Source of the DNA: Cyanobium sp. Morenito 9A2
GTDB lineage: Bacteria; Cyanobacteriota; Cyanobacteriia; PCC-6307; Cyanobiaceae
Direction: 5' to 3'
Length of the DNA: 64,000 nucleotides
NCBI RefSeq assembly: GCF_024345575.1
Contig: NZ_JAGQBJ010000003.1
Coordinates: 124,001 to 188,000, forward strand
The translations under genes were made by a program, and so were the position numbers. Of this stretch, positions 11,112 to 19,871 are shown piece after piece (the first letter of the stretch is position 1; the number at the start of each line of letters is the position of its first letter). The notes under the pieces are model-generated. The model did no database searches. It had not been told where the DNA came from and saw only the letters and a program-made list of their open reading frames with translations.

Positions 11112-11197
11112 AGGAACACGGTCAAAGAATCAGACCTACTTTCTCGCAGCCGGGTTAAGTCCAGGTGATGTGACGAGCAGATGGCAGGCCCAGCGGC

Positions 11198-12373
11198 TCA
11201 AGTGCTCTGGGCTAGAGCCAGGGCGGCCCCCAGGCCACCGCGCACGTCTTCGCACGCCAGGCGTCCGTCGTGGTCGGTGTCGAGGGCATCGAACACGGCA
11301 TCGCTGCCCAGCCATTCCTCACGGGTGATGCAGCCGTCGCCATCGAGGTCGTTGAGCAGGAAGATCTCGTGGGCCGCATGGGTGAAGGCGGAGGCGCCCT
11401 CCAGTTCGGCCAGCCGATGGGCGAGCTGCGCTTCAAGGGTTTCAATTGCTTTGCTGAAGCCTCGGATCCCCTCGTCGAGTTTCTCGTGGGCCATGGCATC
11501 GGCGCCCATGGCGGCCTCAAAGCCGGCCTGATCGAGGTGCACGAGCGCTTCGCTGGCCGCGGGTTCGAGGGCGTTGAGCTTGCGCTCCAGAACTCCCTCG
11601 CTGTTGCGCAGCTGATCGAGCAGCTTCGGCGAGATCGTGAGGAGGTCACAGCCGGCGAGCTCGAGGATTTCCTCGATGTTGCGGAAGCTGGCCCCCATCA
11701 CCTCGGTGTGGTAGCCGTGGGTTTTGAAGTAGTTGAAGATCCGGCTCACCGAGACCACGCCAGGATCTTCTGCCCCGGGATAGTGGTCCCGGCCGGTGGA
11801 GGCCTTGTACCAGTCGAGGATGCGCCCGACGAAAGGCGAGATCAAGGTGATGCCGGCCTCGGCGCAGGCCACCGCCTGGGCGAAGTTGAACAGCAGGGTG
11901 AGGTTGCAGTGGATGCCCTCCTGCTCCAATTGCTGGGCGGCCTTGATGCCCTCCCAGGTGGATGCCACCTTGATCAGCACGCGCTCGTTGCCGATGCCAG
12001 CCTCGTGGTACAGCCCGATCAACTTGCGGGCCTTGGTGATCGTCGCTTCGGTGTCGTAGCTGAGGCGGGCGTCCACTTCGGTGGAAACCCGGCCAGGGAC
12101 GATCTTGAGGATTTCGCGGCCGAAGATCACACAGATTTCATCGAGGGCTTCGAGCACCACCGCATCGGCGGGGGCCTCGGGGCCGATCACGGCCCGGGCC
12201 GAGCGCAAGGCGGTGTCGATCAGGGGCTGGTAGGCAGGAATCTGGGCCGCCGCCAGGATCAAAGAGGGGTTGGTGGTGGCATCCCGGGGCGTGAACTGCT
12301 TGATCGCATCGAGATCACCGGTGTCGGCGACCACCACCGTGATGGCAGCGAGCTGGTCCAGCAGGTTGGCCAT
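11198..12373 (-). CDS. tal: Transaldolase with C-terminal EF-hand pair
   Basis: 391 residues from ATG 12373 ([20 protein letters not shown]). Transfers a dihydroxyacetone unit between sugar phosphates in the pentose-phosphate network. The Schiff-base lysine is K135 in [16 protein letters not shown], and [10 protein letters not shown] and [18 protein letters not shown] are family motifs. After the usual ~330-residue barrel, a tail holds two EF-hand-like loops: D342-E353 ([12 protein letters not shown]) and D365-D376 ([12 protein letters not shown]). Position 12 of the second loop is Asp, not Glu. The tail suggests calcium sensing. The frame is open further upstream, but that part looks like non-coding leader. 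Confidence 0.96.
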   Translation of the reverse strand: MANLLDQLAAITVVVADTGDLDAIKQFTPRDATTNPSLILAAAQIPAYQPLIDTALRSARAVIGPEAPADAVVLEALDEICVIFGREILKIVPGRVSTEVDARLSYDTEATITKARKLIGLYHEAGIGNERVLIKVASTWEGIKAAQQLEQEGIHCNLTLLFNFAQAVACAEAGITLISPFVGRILDWYKASTGRDHYPGAEDPGVVSVSRIFNYFKTHGYHTEVMGASFRNIEEILELAGCDLLTISPKLLDQLRNSEGVLERKLNALEPAASEALVHLDQAGFEAAMGADAMAHEKLDEGIRGFSKAIETLEAQLAHRLAELEGASAFTHAAHEIFLLNDLDGDGCITREEWLGSDAVFDALDTDHDGRLACEDVRGGLGAALALAQST

Positions 12374-12526
12374 GGGGAGAGGGAATGGCGCGGATTGGCC
12401 CACCGTAGCCAGCTCATCTGGGCCTTTTCGACAGGCCTGGGGAGAGGTGGGGCTGTTTGTGCGTTCCCGCACCTGATCAGCGGGTGCGAGCCGGTCCGCC
12501 AACGTGGGTTCCATCGGCCTGTGGGA

Positions 12527-14320
12527 TCAACCCGCGGTTCTGGCCTTGCCTGGTGCGGTTGTCTTGACGGCGCTCTGCGGGGGGCTGGGGGGAATTTTCT
12601 CGAGCACCAACAGGGCCTCGACAATCTGTTTGGCCACAGGCACGGCCACGGTGGAACCGTAGGCATTGCCGCCCTGGGGCTCATCCACCACCACCAGCAC
12701 CACGAAACGGGGATCGTCGATCGGCAGGTGGGCGACAAAGCTGCAGATGCGCGCTCCGGGGATGTAGACCCCGTTGAGAGCTTTCTGGGCGGTGCCTGTT
12801 TTGCCGCCGATGCGGTAGCCGGGGATGCGGATGCCCTTGCCGCTGCCTTTCTGCACCACGGTCTCCATCCAGTGGAGCACCGTTTGCGCGACCTTGGGCT
12901 GAATCAACTGCAGGCCGCTACTGGCCTGTGCGCCCGCCAACCCATCACCGGAGCGCAGGCCACGGGTGATGTGGGGGCTCACCAGGCGACCGCCGTTGGC
13001 GAGCATGGCGTGGAGCTGCAGGAGTTTTAAGGGCGTAAGCGAAAAACCCTGGCCGAAGGCGGCGGTGGCGGGTTCGATCGGTTGGCTGACGAACTCCTGC
13101 TCACTCTTGAGCTGACCGGCCACAGCCCCCGGCAGATCGGTGTCGGGGACGGTGTCGATGCCGAATTTGTGCAGCCAGCTCCAGAAATGCCGTGGTTTCA
13201 CGTGGCGCATGGCCTGCACCATGCCCACGTTGCTGGAGACCTGCAACACGGTGGGGAAGTCCATCACCCCGTTGGCACGCTTGTCGTGGTTGAAGATCGG
13301 CCACCCGCCGATGGTGAGCTCACCGTTGTCGACCACAGTGCCGCCCGGATCGATCGCTCCCTCCTGCAGGGCCAGGGCCAGGTTGATCGGCTTGAACGTC
13401 GAGCCGGGTTCATAGAGATCCTGGACCGACCACTCGCGAAACAGTGAAGGTGAGTAGGTCCAGAAACGGTTGGGGTTGTAACTGGGAACGGAAGCCAGGG
13501 CAAGGATCTCGCCGTTGCGGACGTCCATCACCAGGGCCGCCCCCTTCTTCGCACTCCACTTCTTGACCTGCTTGGCGAGGGCGGCTTGGGCCACCTGCTG
13601 CAGGCGGGCGTCCATGGTCAGCTGCAGCCGTAGATCGTCGCCGTAGAGCACCCCTGCCTGGAGCCCATCGGGCAAGGGGGTGCCATCGGCACCGCGGCGA
13701 AGGGACAGGGAGGCTTCATGGCGCTTGAGGTCGCTGTCGCGGCTCTGCTCCAGCCCCGCCTGGGGCACGCGCTCCTGGTTCAAGAATCCCACCACGTTGG
13801 CGAACAGGCCGCCCTGGGGGTAGATGCGCTGGGGGAAGGGCTCCAGGTCGAGGCCGCTGATGCCGAGGCTTCTCACCCGGTGGGCGGTCTCTGGATCCAG
13901 ATCCGTCGCCAACTTGACCCCCGAACGGCGTGCCCCGATGGTGTGAAGCAGCTCTTCCTGGGGCAGGGCCAGCACGGTGGCCAACTTGGCACTCACCTCG
14001 CCAGGGGAGCGCACACCATTGGGGTCGTCGCCAGGGAAGTTGAAATAGCGAGGATGGGCCCAGAGAATGAAGCGCTCCTCGTCAAGGGCCACCAGGCGAC
14101 CTTCACGATCGACGATCGTGCGGCGCTTGCCGATCGGAATGACCTTCTGGGTTTGGATGGAGCGGGCGCGCGCTTCCAGGCCTGGGCCTTGGACGATCTG
14201 TACCCAGGCCAAGCGCACGGCCAATCCGACGAGGCCCACTGCAAGCAGCACATAGACCGCCAACAGCCTGCCGGCAGGAACGCTGTGCAGGTTGACGACG
14301 CGTCGCTCGGCGTTGGTCAA
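12527..14320 (-). CDS. ftsI: Penicillin-binding protein, FtsI/PBP3 type transpeptidase
   Basis: 597 residues from a TTG at 14320. Septal peptidoglycan transpeptidase with one N-terminal membrane helix (LLAVYVLLAVGLVGLAVRLA). A pedestal domain begins around RRTIVDREGRLVALDEERF. The penicillin-binding triad is complete: SxxK in EPGSTFKPI, SxN in QVSSNVGMV and KTG in GGKTGTAQ. The start follows the stop of the upstream FtsL-like gene by three bases, so the pair is surely one transcript. The C-terminus ends in a Pro/Lys-rich tail (SPPQSAVKTTAPG). Another possible start is one of the GTGs a few codons in. Confidence 0.94.
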   Translation of the reverse strand: MTNAERRVVNLHSVPAGRLLAVYVLLAVGLVGLAVRLAWVQIVQGPGLEARARSIQTQKVIPIGKRRTIVDREGRLVALDEERFILWAHPRYFNFPGDDPNGVRSPGEVSAKLATVLALPQEELLHTIGARRSGVKLATDLDPETAHRVRSLGISGLDLEPFPQRIYPQGGLFANVVGFLNQERVPQAGLEQSRDSDLKRHEASLSLRRGADGTPLPDGLQAGVLYGDDLRLQLTMDARLQQVAQAALAKQVKKWSAKKGAALVMDVRNGEILALASVPSYNPNRFWTYSPSLFREWSVQDLYEPGSTFKPINLALALQEGAIDPGGTVVDNGELTIGGWPIFNHDKRANGVMDFPTVLQVSSNVGMVQAMRHVKPRHFWSWLHKFGIDTVPDTDLPGAVAGQLKSEQEFVSQPIEPATAAFGQGFSLTPLKLLQLHAMLANGGRLVSPHITRGLRSGDGLAGAQASSGLQLIQPKVAQTVLHWMETVVQKGSGKGIRIPGYRIGGKTGTAQKALNGVYIPGARICSFVAHLPIDDPRFVVLVVVDEPQGGNAYGSTVAVPVAKQIVEALLVLEKIPPSPPQSAVKTTAPGKARTAG

Positions 14321-14323
14321 GAC

Positions 14324-14821
14324 TCAGTAACCGGGCAGCACTTGGCGGGTGGTGATGCCTGCCAGCAACGAGGACATGGGTCGGGGAAGAGGCGGTTCCG
14401 GTGAGTTCAAATAAACGAGTTTTTCACTGCTGGTGGGCACGAGCAACCCGGGGCGGTGGGCCGCTCCAAGATGGTGTTGCTCGAGCACAGCGGCTGATTC
14501 CTGCAGCCGGTGTTCGAGCACTTGGGCGGATTCCAGTCGTTGAAACGATTGGGTCCACTGGGTCTGCCAGTGCAGGGACAGAGCCGCCAGACCCACCATG
14601 CTGAGTCCGAGACCGGCCAAGGCTCCATCGGCGACCCGGTGCAGGTTCGCCAGCCAGGGGGCCTGGCGGGCCACCTTGTTGGCGGAAAGGGAGCCTTGGA
14701 TCAGTTCCAGTGACCGGCGTCCCTTCGTGGGCGCCTGGCGGGGGAGCCGTTGGGAGGGGGCGGCGACCAAAGGACTTGGGGATGACTGGGCCAGTGAACC
14801 ACGCCACCACTGGTGCAGCAA
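14324..14821 (-). CDS. Single-TM protein with periplasmic coiled coil, FtsL candidate
   Basis: 165 residues. A basic, Pro/Ser-rich cytoplasmic N-terminus of about 65 residues leads into one membrane helix (ADGALAGLGLSMVGLAALSL). It is followed by a Leu-rich helical stretch with coiled-coil character (FQRLESAQVLEHRLQESAAV) and a short tail PTSSEKLVYLNSPEP. That topology, and its position three bases before ftsI, are those of FtsL, the poorly conserved divisome protein that binds FtsB and recruits FtsWI. I do not recognise it by sequence identity. The role is inferred from context and topology only. Confidence 0.75.
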   Translation of the reverse strand: MLHQWWRGSLAQSSPSPLVAAPSQRLPRQAPTKGRRSLELIQGSLSANKVARQAPWLANLHRVADGALAGLGLSMVGLAALSLHWQTQWTQSFQRLESAQVLEHRLQESAAVLEQHHLGAAHRPGLLVPTSSEKLVYLNSPEPPLPRPMSSLLAGITTRQVLPGY

Positions 14822-14892
14822 GGGTCAGGTTTGGATCCCAACGCCGCAGGAGTGGTGCCCGGGGGTGCATCTGAGCGAACCGGCCCACCGGC

Positions 14893-16308
14893 TCAGCTGC
14901 CCAGCACCACCAAGTTGGTGAAGGTGATGGCATTCCAGAGGCCGTGCATCAACACGCAGGCCCCGAGACGGCCACTGGACCAACGCAGCCAGCCCAGGCC
15001 CAGCCCAAGCACGAACAGGGGCGGCAGCTCCCCCAGGCTGAGGTGGGCAACGCCGAACACCAGGCTGCTGGCCATGATTCCCCAGCCCATACCGAATTCA
15101 CGGCCCAGCACCGGCAACAGGACCCCTCGGAAGATCGCTTCCTCGAACAGCGGGGCCAGCACCACCGCCGTCAGGGCGAAGCAGAGCAGGGTGGGCAGGT
15201 TGTCGCTCTGGAGCACGAGTTCCAGCAGAGGGTTGCTGCCCCCGGGGTCCCCAAGCAGCAGACTTTGGAGCCAGCCCACCAGGCTCACCAGCGGCAGCAC
15301 CATCAAAAAACCCTTGAAGGCTCGCCTGAGGTTCAGACCCAGGGGCTGCCAGCGAAACTGAAGCCACCCCCCCTCCGGGGGCACGCGCGAGCGAAGCATC
15401 AGGGCCAGGATCAACAGCGGGCAGCTCATCAGCCCCAGGTAGAAAATCACCACAGAGAGGCCTTCGGCCAGGGGCGAGCCGATCTGCAGGGCCCTGAGCA
15501 GGGCCTCGGCGGGCGGACGAATCACCAAGGGGGTGACCAGGTCCCCGAGCACAACGAAGCCGCCCGCCACGAGCAATGTGACATCCACCAGGGTGAGGGG
15601 GGGGGCCAGCAGGGCCGGTGCCGCCGGGGCCTTGCCCCGCCAGCGCTGCCACAGCTCCCGGACCAGCAAGGCCAGACCGAGCAGCAGGGCGAAGGCCGGC
15701 AGCACGTTCACCACCACCAACTGCACCGCCGCCGTGCGCTCGGCGGCCTCGTTGCGGCAGCTCGCTGCCGGTGCTCCAGGGCCCGGTTTGAGCAGCTGCT
15801 GGCAGGCCAGTTGGTGCAGGAGCTCCTGGTGGCTCACGGGCGCGCTGAGGAGCTCCGCCCGCTCGCTCGGGAGGCGATCCCCGCCCAGGAGCGCCTCCAC
15901 CAGGGGGCGTTGGTCAAGCGGTGGGCCCGCCTGCTGGAGCTGGCGGTAGAGGTCTCGGGCGGCGTCGCTGCGCCCGAAGTTGGCCTCCAGAAGGGCTCGC
16001 TGCAGCAGGTTGGCGCTGGATTCAGGGGTGCCCGCCGTGCTCGTTTCCTTGGCCTGGCGGTTCAGTTCATCAAGCAGTTGTCGCTCCGGAACGGCGCCCA
16101 CCAAGGCTTCTTTCAGTTGCACGGGCAGCTGAGGGGCGGCCAGGGCCGCCAGTTCAAGTTGCCGTTGGCTGAGGGCGTTCCCCACCGAGGGGCGCTGCAG
16201 GCTGTCGAGCAGCCCGCCGACCCAGAGCAGCAGGCTGAGGACCAGGCTAAGCAGAGCCAGGACAACCTTCCAGGACGGCGAACGGGGCCGGTTGCCGCTT
16301 GTTGTCAC
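14893..16308 (-). CDS. CPBP-family intramembrane metalloprotease
   Basis: 471 residues from a GTG at 16308. The first helix (VVLALLSLVLSLLLWVGGLL) is followed by a ~150-residue soluble region with helical repeats (LLQRALLEANFGRSDAARDL). A further seven or so membrane helices then carry the CPBP/Rce1-like motifs: EEAIFRG (catalytic Glu pair), SLVFGVAHLS and LMHGLWNA. The active-site E-E-x-x-x-R and two histidines are intact. CPBP proteases include prenyl-protein peptidases and bacteriocin-processing enzymes; substrate here is unknown. An upstream ATG at 16476 exists, but the intervening residues look non-coding and would overlap the divergent gene at 16415. Confidence 0.88.
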   Translation of the reverse strand: MTTSGNRPRSPSWKVVLALLSLVLSLLLWVGGLLDSLQRPSVGNALSQRQLELAALAAPQLPVQLKEALVGAVPERQLLDELNRQAKETSTAGTPESSANLLQRALLEANFGRSDAARDLYRQLQQAGPPLDQRPLVEALLGGDRLPSERAELLSAPVSHQELLHQLACQQLLKPGPGAPAASCRNEAAERTAAVQLVVVNVLPAFALLLGLALLVRELWQRWRGKAPAAPALLAPPLTLVDVTLLVAGGFVVLGDLVTPLVIRPPAEALLRALQIGSPLAEGLSVVIFYLGLMSCPLLILALMLRSRVPPEGGWLQFRWQPLGLNLRRAFKGFLMVLPLVSLVGWLQSLLLGDPGGSNPLLELVLQSDNLPTLLCFALTAVVLAPLFEEAIFRGVLLPVLGREFGMGWGIMASSLVFGVAHLSLGELPPLFVLGLGLGWLRWSSGRLGACVLMHGLWNAITFTNLVVLGS

Positions 16309-16414
16309 CCGTTTCGCTGTGCAATCTCCCGATTCTCCCTGCCGCTGGGTCCCGCCGGAGACCGTTGGGCCCGAGCCAGTCCCATACGATGGCGGCGCCA
16401 ACGGTTGAGCCCCT

Positions 16415-17752
16415 GTGCCCCTGAGGATTGTGCTGGTCCGCCACGGGCTGAGCAGCTTCAACCTGGAGCACCGCATTCAGGGCCGTGACGATCTTTCCCA
16501 GCTCAGCGAGCTGGGGGTGATCCAAGCCAAGGCCGCTGGGACCGCCCTCAAAGATCTTCCCCTGACAGCTGTCTATGCCTCTCCCCTGAGCCGGGCCGCT
16601 GACACGGCCCGCCACCTGTTGGCCGCCCGGGGCAGCGCCCAAGCGATCGTCTTCGATGACGATCTGCTGGAGGTGGATCTGTCCCCCTGGAGTGGGCTGC
16701 GCAGCTCAGAGGTTCGGGAGCGATTCCCCGAGAAGGCCCGGCAGTGGCTCCATGCCCCCGCAGAGCTGGAACTTGAGGGGGCCGATGGGCGTCTCTACCG
16801 ACCGATTCCTGAACTGCTGGAGCAGGCGCAACGGTTCATCGATCGCTTGCTGGAGCGCCATGGCGCCGATTCCTCGACCATGGGCACCGTGCTGCTGGTG
16901 GCCCACAACGCGATCCTGCGCTGCTTGATCCTCCAGCTGCTGGGGCGCTCTGCGAACGACCTCCGCCGCTTGCGGATCGACAACGGCTCCATCTCCGTGC
17001 TGAACCTGGAGCGCGGGTCCGAGGGGACGCTGCAGGTGCAGATCGAGTCGCTCAATGGCATCGCTCACCTGGGGGCCGGACTTCCCGCCAAGGGAGCCGG
17101 CCAGCGCCTGCTGCTGGTGCGCCACGGCGAAACCGATTGGAACCGTCAGGGTCGCTTCCAGGGGCAGATCGACATTCCCCTCAACGCCAACGGACGGGCC
17201 CAGGCCCAGGCCGCCGCCGCCTTCCTGGAGGTGGTCACCTTCCAGCGCGCCTATACCAGTTCAATGGCCCGGCCGCGTCAGACCGCCGAGATGATTCTGG
17301 CGGCCCATCCGGGGGTGCCGCTCACCAGCGTGCCGGCGTTGGTGGAAATCGGCCACGGCCTCTGGGAGGGGTGTCTGGAGGAGGAGATTGCCGAGGGATG
17401 GCCCCAGCTCCTGGCCGACTGGAAACGGGCCCCCCACACCGTGCAGATGCCTGAGGGCGAAAACCTCCAGGACGTGTGGGACCGTTCCTTGGAGGGTTGG
17501 AACCGCATCGTCGCCGCCCTTGATCCGAGCGAAACGGCCCTGGTGGTGGCCCACGACGCCGTCAACAAGACCATCCTCTGCGCCCTGCTGGGCCTGACAC
17601 CAGCCGACATCTGGACGGTGAAGCAGGGAAACGGTGGGGTGACCGTGATCGATTACCCCCACGGCCCCGAGGGGATGCCCCTGGTGGCCGCCCTCAACCT
17701 CACGACCCATCTTGGGGGGGTGATCGATCGCACCGCCGCCGGTGCGCTTTAG
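16415..17752 (+). CDS. Two-domain histidine phosphatase (phosphoglycerate-mutase-like tandem)
   Basis: 445 residues from GTG 16415. Two complete histidine-phosphatase domains are joined: the first with VRHGLSSFN near residue 8 and VAHNAILRC later, the second with VRHGETDWNRQGRFQG near 233 and VAHDAVNKT later. Both keep the catalytic RHG and second histidine. Family members remove phosphate from small sugar phosphates; cyanobacterial and plant relatives include 2-carboxyarabinitol-1-phosphate phosphatases that relieve Rubisco inhibition. The duplication may give two different specificities. Divergent from the CPBP gene and 21 nt upstream of the dihydroorotase-like gene, hence probably co-transcribed. 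Confidence 0.9.
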   Translation: MPLRIVLVRHGLSSFNLEHRIQGRDDLSQLSELGVIQAKAAGTALKDLPLTAVYASPLSRAADTARHLLAARGSAQAIVFDDDLLEVDLSPWSGLRSSEVRERFPEKARQWLHAPAELELEGADGRLYRPIPELLEQAQRFIDRLLERHGADSSTMGTVLLVAHNAILRCLILQLLGRSANDLRRLRIDNGSISVLNLERGSEGTLQVQIESLNGIAHLGAGLPAKGAGQRLLLVRHGETDWNRQGRFQGQIDIPLNANGRAQAQAAAAFLEVVTFQRAYTSSMARPRQTAEMILAAHPGVPLTSVPALVEIGHGLWEGCLEEEIAEGWPQLLADWKRAPHTVQMPEGENLQDVWDRSLEGWNRIVAALDPSETALVVAHDAVNKTILCALLGLTPADIWTVKQGNGGVTVIDYPHGPEGMPLVAALNLTTHLGGVIDRTAAGAL

Positions 17753-17773
17753 TTCCCCGCCGCCGGTGCCTCG

Positions 17774-19096
17774 ATGATCGATCGCTTCCTGCGCCAGGTC
17801 CAGTTGCTGGAGGGGGCCCAACGGCCCCTGCGCTCCGAGGACGTGCTGGTGCGGGACGGGGCCATAGCCGCCTACGGCGCCGAAGCTCGTGCCCTGGCGG
17901 CCGCAGGGGGCGTGCCTGGGCTGGAAGCCCAGGGCTGGCTGTTGGCCCCTGTGCTGGTGGATCCGCACAGCGTGCTCGAAGATCCGATCTGCGGCCGGGC
18001 CGAAACGCTCGCGAGCCTGGTGCGCTCGGCCAGTGCCGCGGGCTACGGCACCGTTGCCCTCCTGCCCCGGGCCCGTAGCTGGCGTGATCGTCCCGAGCGA
18101 CTGCAGCTCAACGCGCCGGCCCCTTTCGAGTTGTTGCTCTGGGGGAGCTTCAGCGCTGGCGGCCGCGGCGAGGAACTGGCCCCCCATGGCGATCAGTTGG
18201 AGGCCGGAGCGATCGGGTTGGCCGATGACGCCGACCTGCCGCCCCTGGCGCTGCTGGAGCGGGGCCTGCGCCTGGCCGAGGCTGGTGGGCGGCCGCTGCT
18301 GGTGGCGCCCCGGGATCCTTCGCTCACCCAACAGGGTTTCGTGCGCGAAGGCGTGGAGGCCCTGCGGGCCGGCTGGCCCCTTGATCCTGTGGTGAGCGAG
18401 ACGTTGGCCCTCCAGTGCCTGCTCACCCTCGCCGCCCAGGCGCCGGAACCGACCGGCCCCCTGCGTTTGATGAACCTTTCCACCGCCGCCGGAGTGCAGT
18501 TGCTGCGGCGGGCCGCTGCCGTTTCCACCCGCGTGCCCTTGGCCAGCGTGGGCTGGTGGCACCTGCTGGCCGACAGCGGCAGCCTTGATCCGGTGGCCGA
18601 GGGCTGGCATGTGGTGCCCTCCCTCGGGACGCCCACCGACCGGGAGGCGCTGATCGCCGCCCTGGCCGACGGGGTGCTGAGCGCGGTCGCTGTCAACCAC
18701 CAGCCCCTCGATGGCGAGGAGCAACTGCTGCCGCTCGACCAGCGCCAGAGCGGTGTGGCGGGACACCGCTTCGTTCTGCCGGCCCTCTGGCGGGAGCTGG
18801 TGGTGGCGCGTGGCTGGAGCCCAGAGGCCCTCTGGCAGGCCTTGAGTTGGGGCCCCTCCCGGTTGCTGGGACGTCCTGAGGAGCGGCTGGCGCTGGGGAG
18901 TCGCCGCTGGCTGCTGTTCGATCCCGAGCAGGAATGGCTTCCAAAGGAGGATCCCGAGGCCCCCCTCGCGGCGAATGAACCCCTGCTGACCGAGCGTCAA
19001 CGGGGTCAGGTGCTGGCCACGGGCCTCAGGGCTTCCCTGTGGCGGGGGGGCCAGCCTGGAGAGGATCAGCTGCTCCCAGATTCCCCAGGGAATTGA
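17774..19096 (+). CDS. Dihydroorotase-like protein lacking metal ligands
   Basis: 440 residues aligning by eye along the whole type-I dihydroorotase fold. The key residues are gone: the HxHxR start is PHSVLED, the GxVGFSDD region is GAIGLADDAD, the HVSTA strand is MNLSTAAGV, the PHH site is GWWH and the DHAPH site is NHQPLD. With no metal site, catalytic activity is unlikely. Inactive homologues elsewhere (PyrC' of Pseudomonas) hold aspartate transcarbamoylase together, so a structural role in pyrimidine synthesis is a fair inference. Its last 71 nt overlap the tail of lepB. Annotation pipelines will probably call it dihydroorotase. Confidence 0.82.
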   Translation: MIDRFLRQVQLLEGAQRPLRSEDVLVRDGAIAAYGAEARALAAAGGVPGLEAQGWLLAPVLVDPHSVLEDPICGRAETLASLVRSASAAGYGTVALLPRARSWRDRPERLQLNAPAPFELLLWGSFSAGGRGEELAPHGDQLEAGAIGLADDADLPPLALLERGLRLAEAGGRPLLVAPRDPSLTQQGFVREGVEALRAGWPLDPVVSETLALQCLLTLAAQAPEPTGPLRLMNLSTAAGVQLLRRAAAVSTRVPLASVGWWHLLADSGSLDPVAEGWHVVPSLGTPTDREALIAALADGVLSAVAVNHQPLDGEEQLLPLDQRQSGVAGHRFVLPALWRELVVARGWSPEALWQALSWGPSRLLGRPEERLALGSRRWLLFDPEQEWLPKEDPEAPLAANEPLLTERQRGQVLATGLRASLWRGGQPGEDQLLPDSPGN

Positions 19097-19790
19097 AGGG
19101 GAAGAAACGGTAGAAGGCTCGCCCGATGATTTCGCTTTGGGGGACGAACGGACCCCCGGGCCAGAAGCGTCCGTCCCAGCTGTTGGCACGGTTGTCCCCC
19201 AGCATCAGCACATGGCCTTTGGGCACGACCACGTTGAGGGAACGGCAGGGTCCCATGCCCTGGCCGTCCACCGGGCAGTAGGTCTTGACGTACGGCTCCT
19301 GGAGCCGGCGGCCATCGATGCTCACCTCGCCGCGGGGGTTGACGACCACGCGGTCACCGGGCACCGCGATCACCCGTTTGATGTATGCATCGCAGGCGGG
19401 TGCCTGGATCCCGGGCAGGGAGCCCACCAGAGGCAGGTTCACCAGCAGGCAGCGCAGGGGGCTGACCTTGTTGTCGGCGATCAGGGCTGGATCGAAGTGA
19501 TACGGAGAGTGGAAGACCACGATTTCGCCTCGCCGTGGTTCCCGGCTGCGATAGCTGAGCTTTTCCACCAGCAGACGGTCCTGTATCTGCAGGCCCGGCA
19601 GCATCGAACCCGAGGGGATGAAGCGGGCCTCGAGCAGGAAATGGCGAATCCCGAGGGCGATCGCCAGGGTGATCACCACGCTGCGCCAGAACCCCCACGC
19701 GCTCTCCAATGGAGGCGTGGCAGGGGTTCCTTTGGGGGCGGGAACGGGGGAGGCTGGTGGAAGCGGGGCTTGGGGGTCCTGGGCGGTCAA
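19026..19790 (-). CDS. lepB: Signal peptidase I
   Basis: 254 residues from a TTG at 19790, preceded by GGAG at about ten bases. Membrane serine protease that removes signal peptides. A Pro-rich cytoplasmic N-terminus precedes one TM helix (VVITLAIALGIRHFLLEARF). The catalytic serine is S62 (FIPSGSMLPGL) and the lysine is K138 (YIKRVIAVPGDRV). The GDNRANSWDGRFWPGG box and the final VGRAF-like IGRAFYRFFP are all present. An open frame continues upstream, but it would run into the divergent gene and codes for low-quality sequence. Its 3' end overlaps the dihydroorotase-like gene tail to tail by 71 nt. Confidence 0.95.
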   Translation of the reverse strand: MTAQDPQAPLPPASPVPAPKGTPATPPLESAWGFWRSVVITLAIALGIRHFLLEARFIPSGSMLPGLQIQDRLLVEKLSYRSREPRRGEIVVFHSPYHFDPALIADNKVSPLRCLLVNLPLVGSLPGIQAPACDAYIKRVIAVPGDRVVVNPRGEVSIDGRRLQEPYVKTYCPVDGQGMGPCRSLNVVVPKGHVLMLGDNRANSWDGRFWPGGPFVPQSEIIGRAFYRFFPFNSLGNLGAADPLQAGPPATGKP

Positions 19791-19871
19791 GGGTTGGCGC
19801 TCCGGGGCGCGGTGTCGTCTGGAGATTAGGCAGAGGGACCTCCTTAGCCTGGAACCCGCTTCGCTGATGCC

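Noticed and set aside
11270-13030. 586-residue open frame on the + strand opposite tal and ftsI
   Set aside because: Spans two real genes and their gap, which a genuine gene would not; Gly/His-rich shadow.
16309-16476. Upstream extension of the CPBP protease to an ATG at 16476
   Set aside because: Extra residues are not protein-like and would overlap the divergent phosphatase gene; GTG 16308 precedes the membrane helix sensibly.
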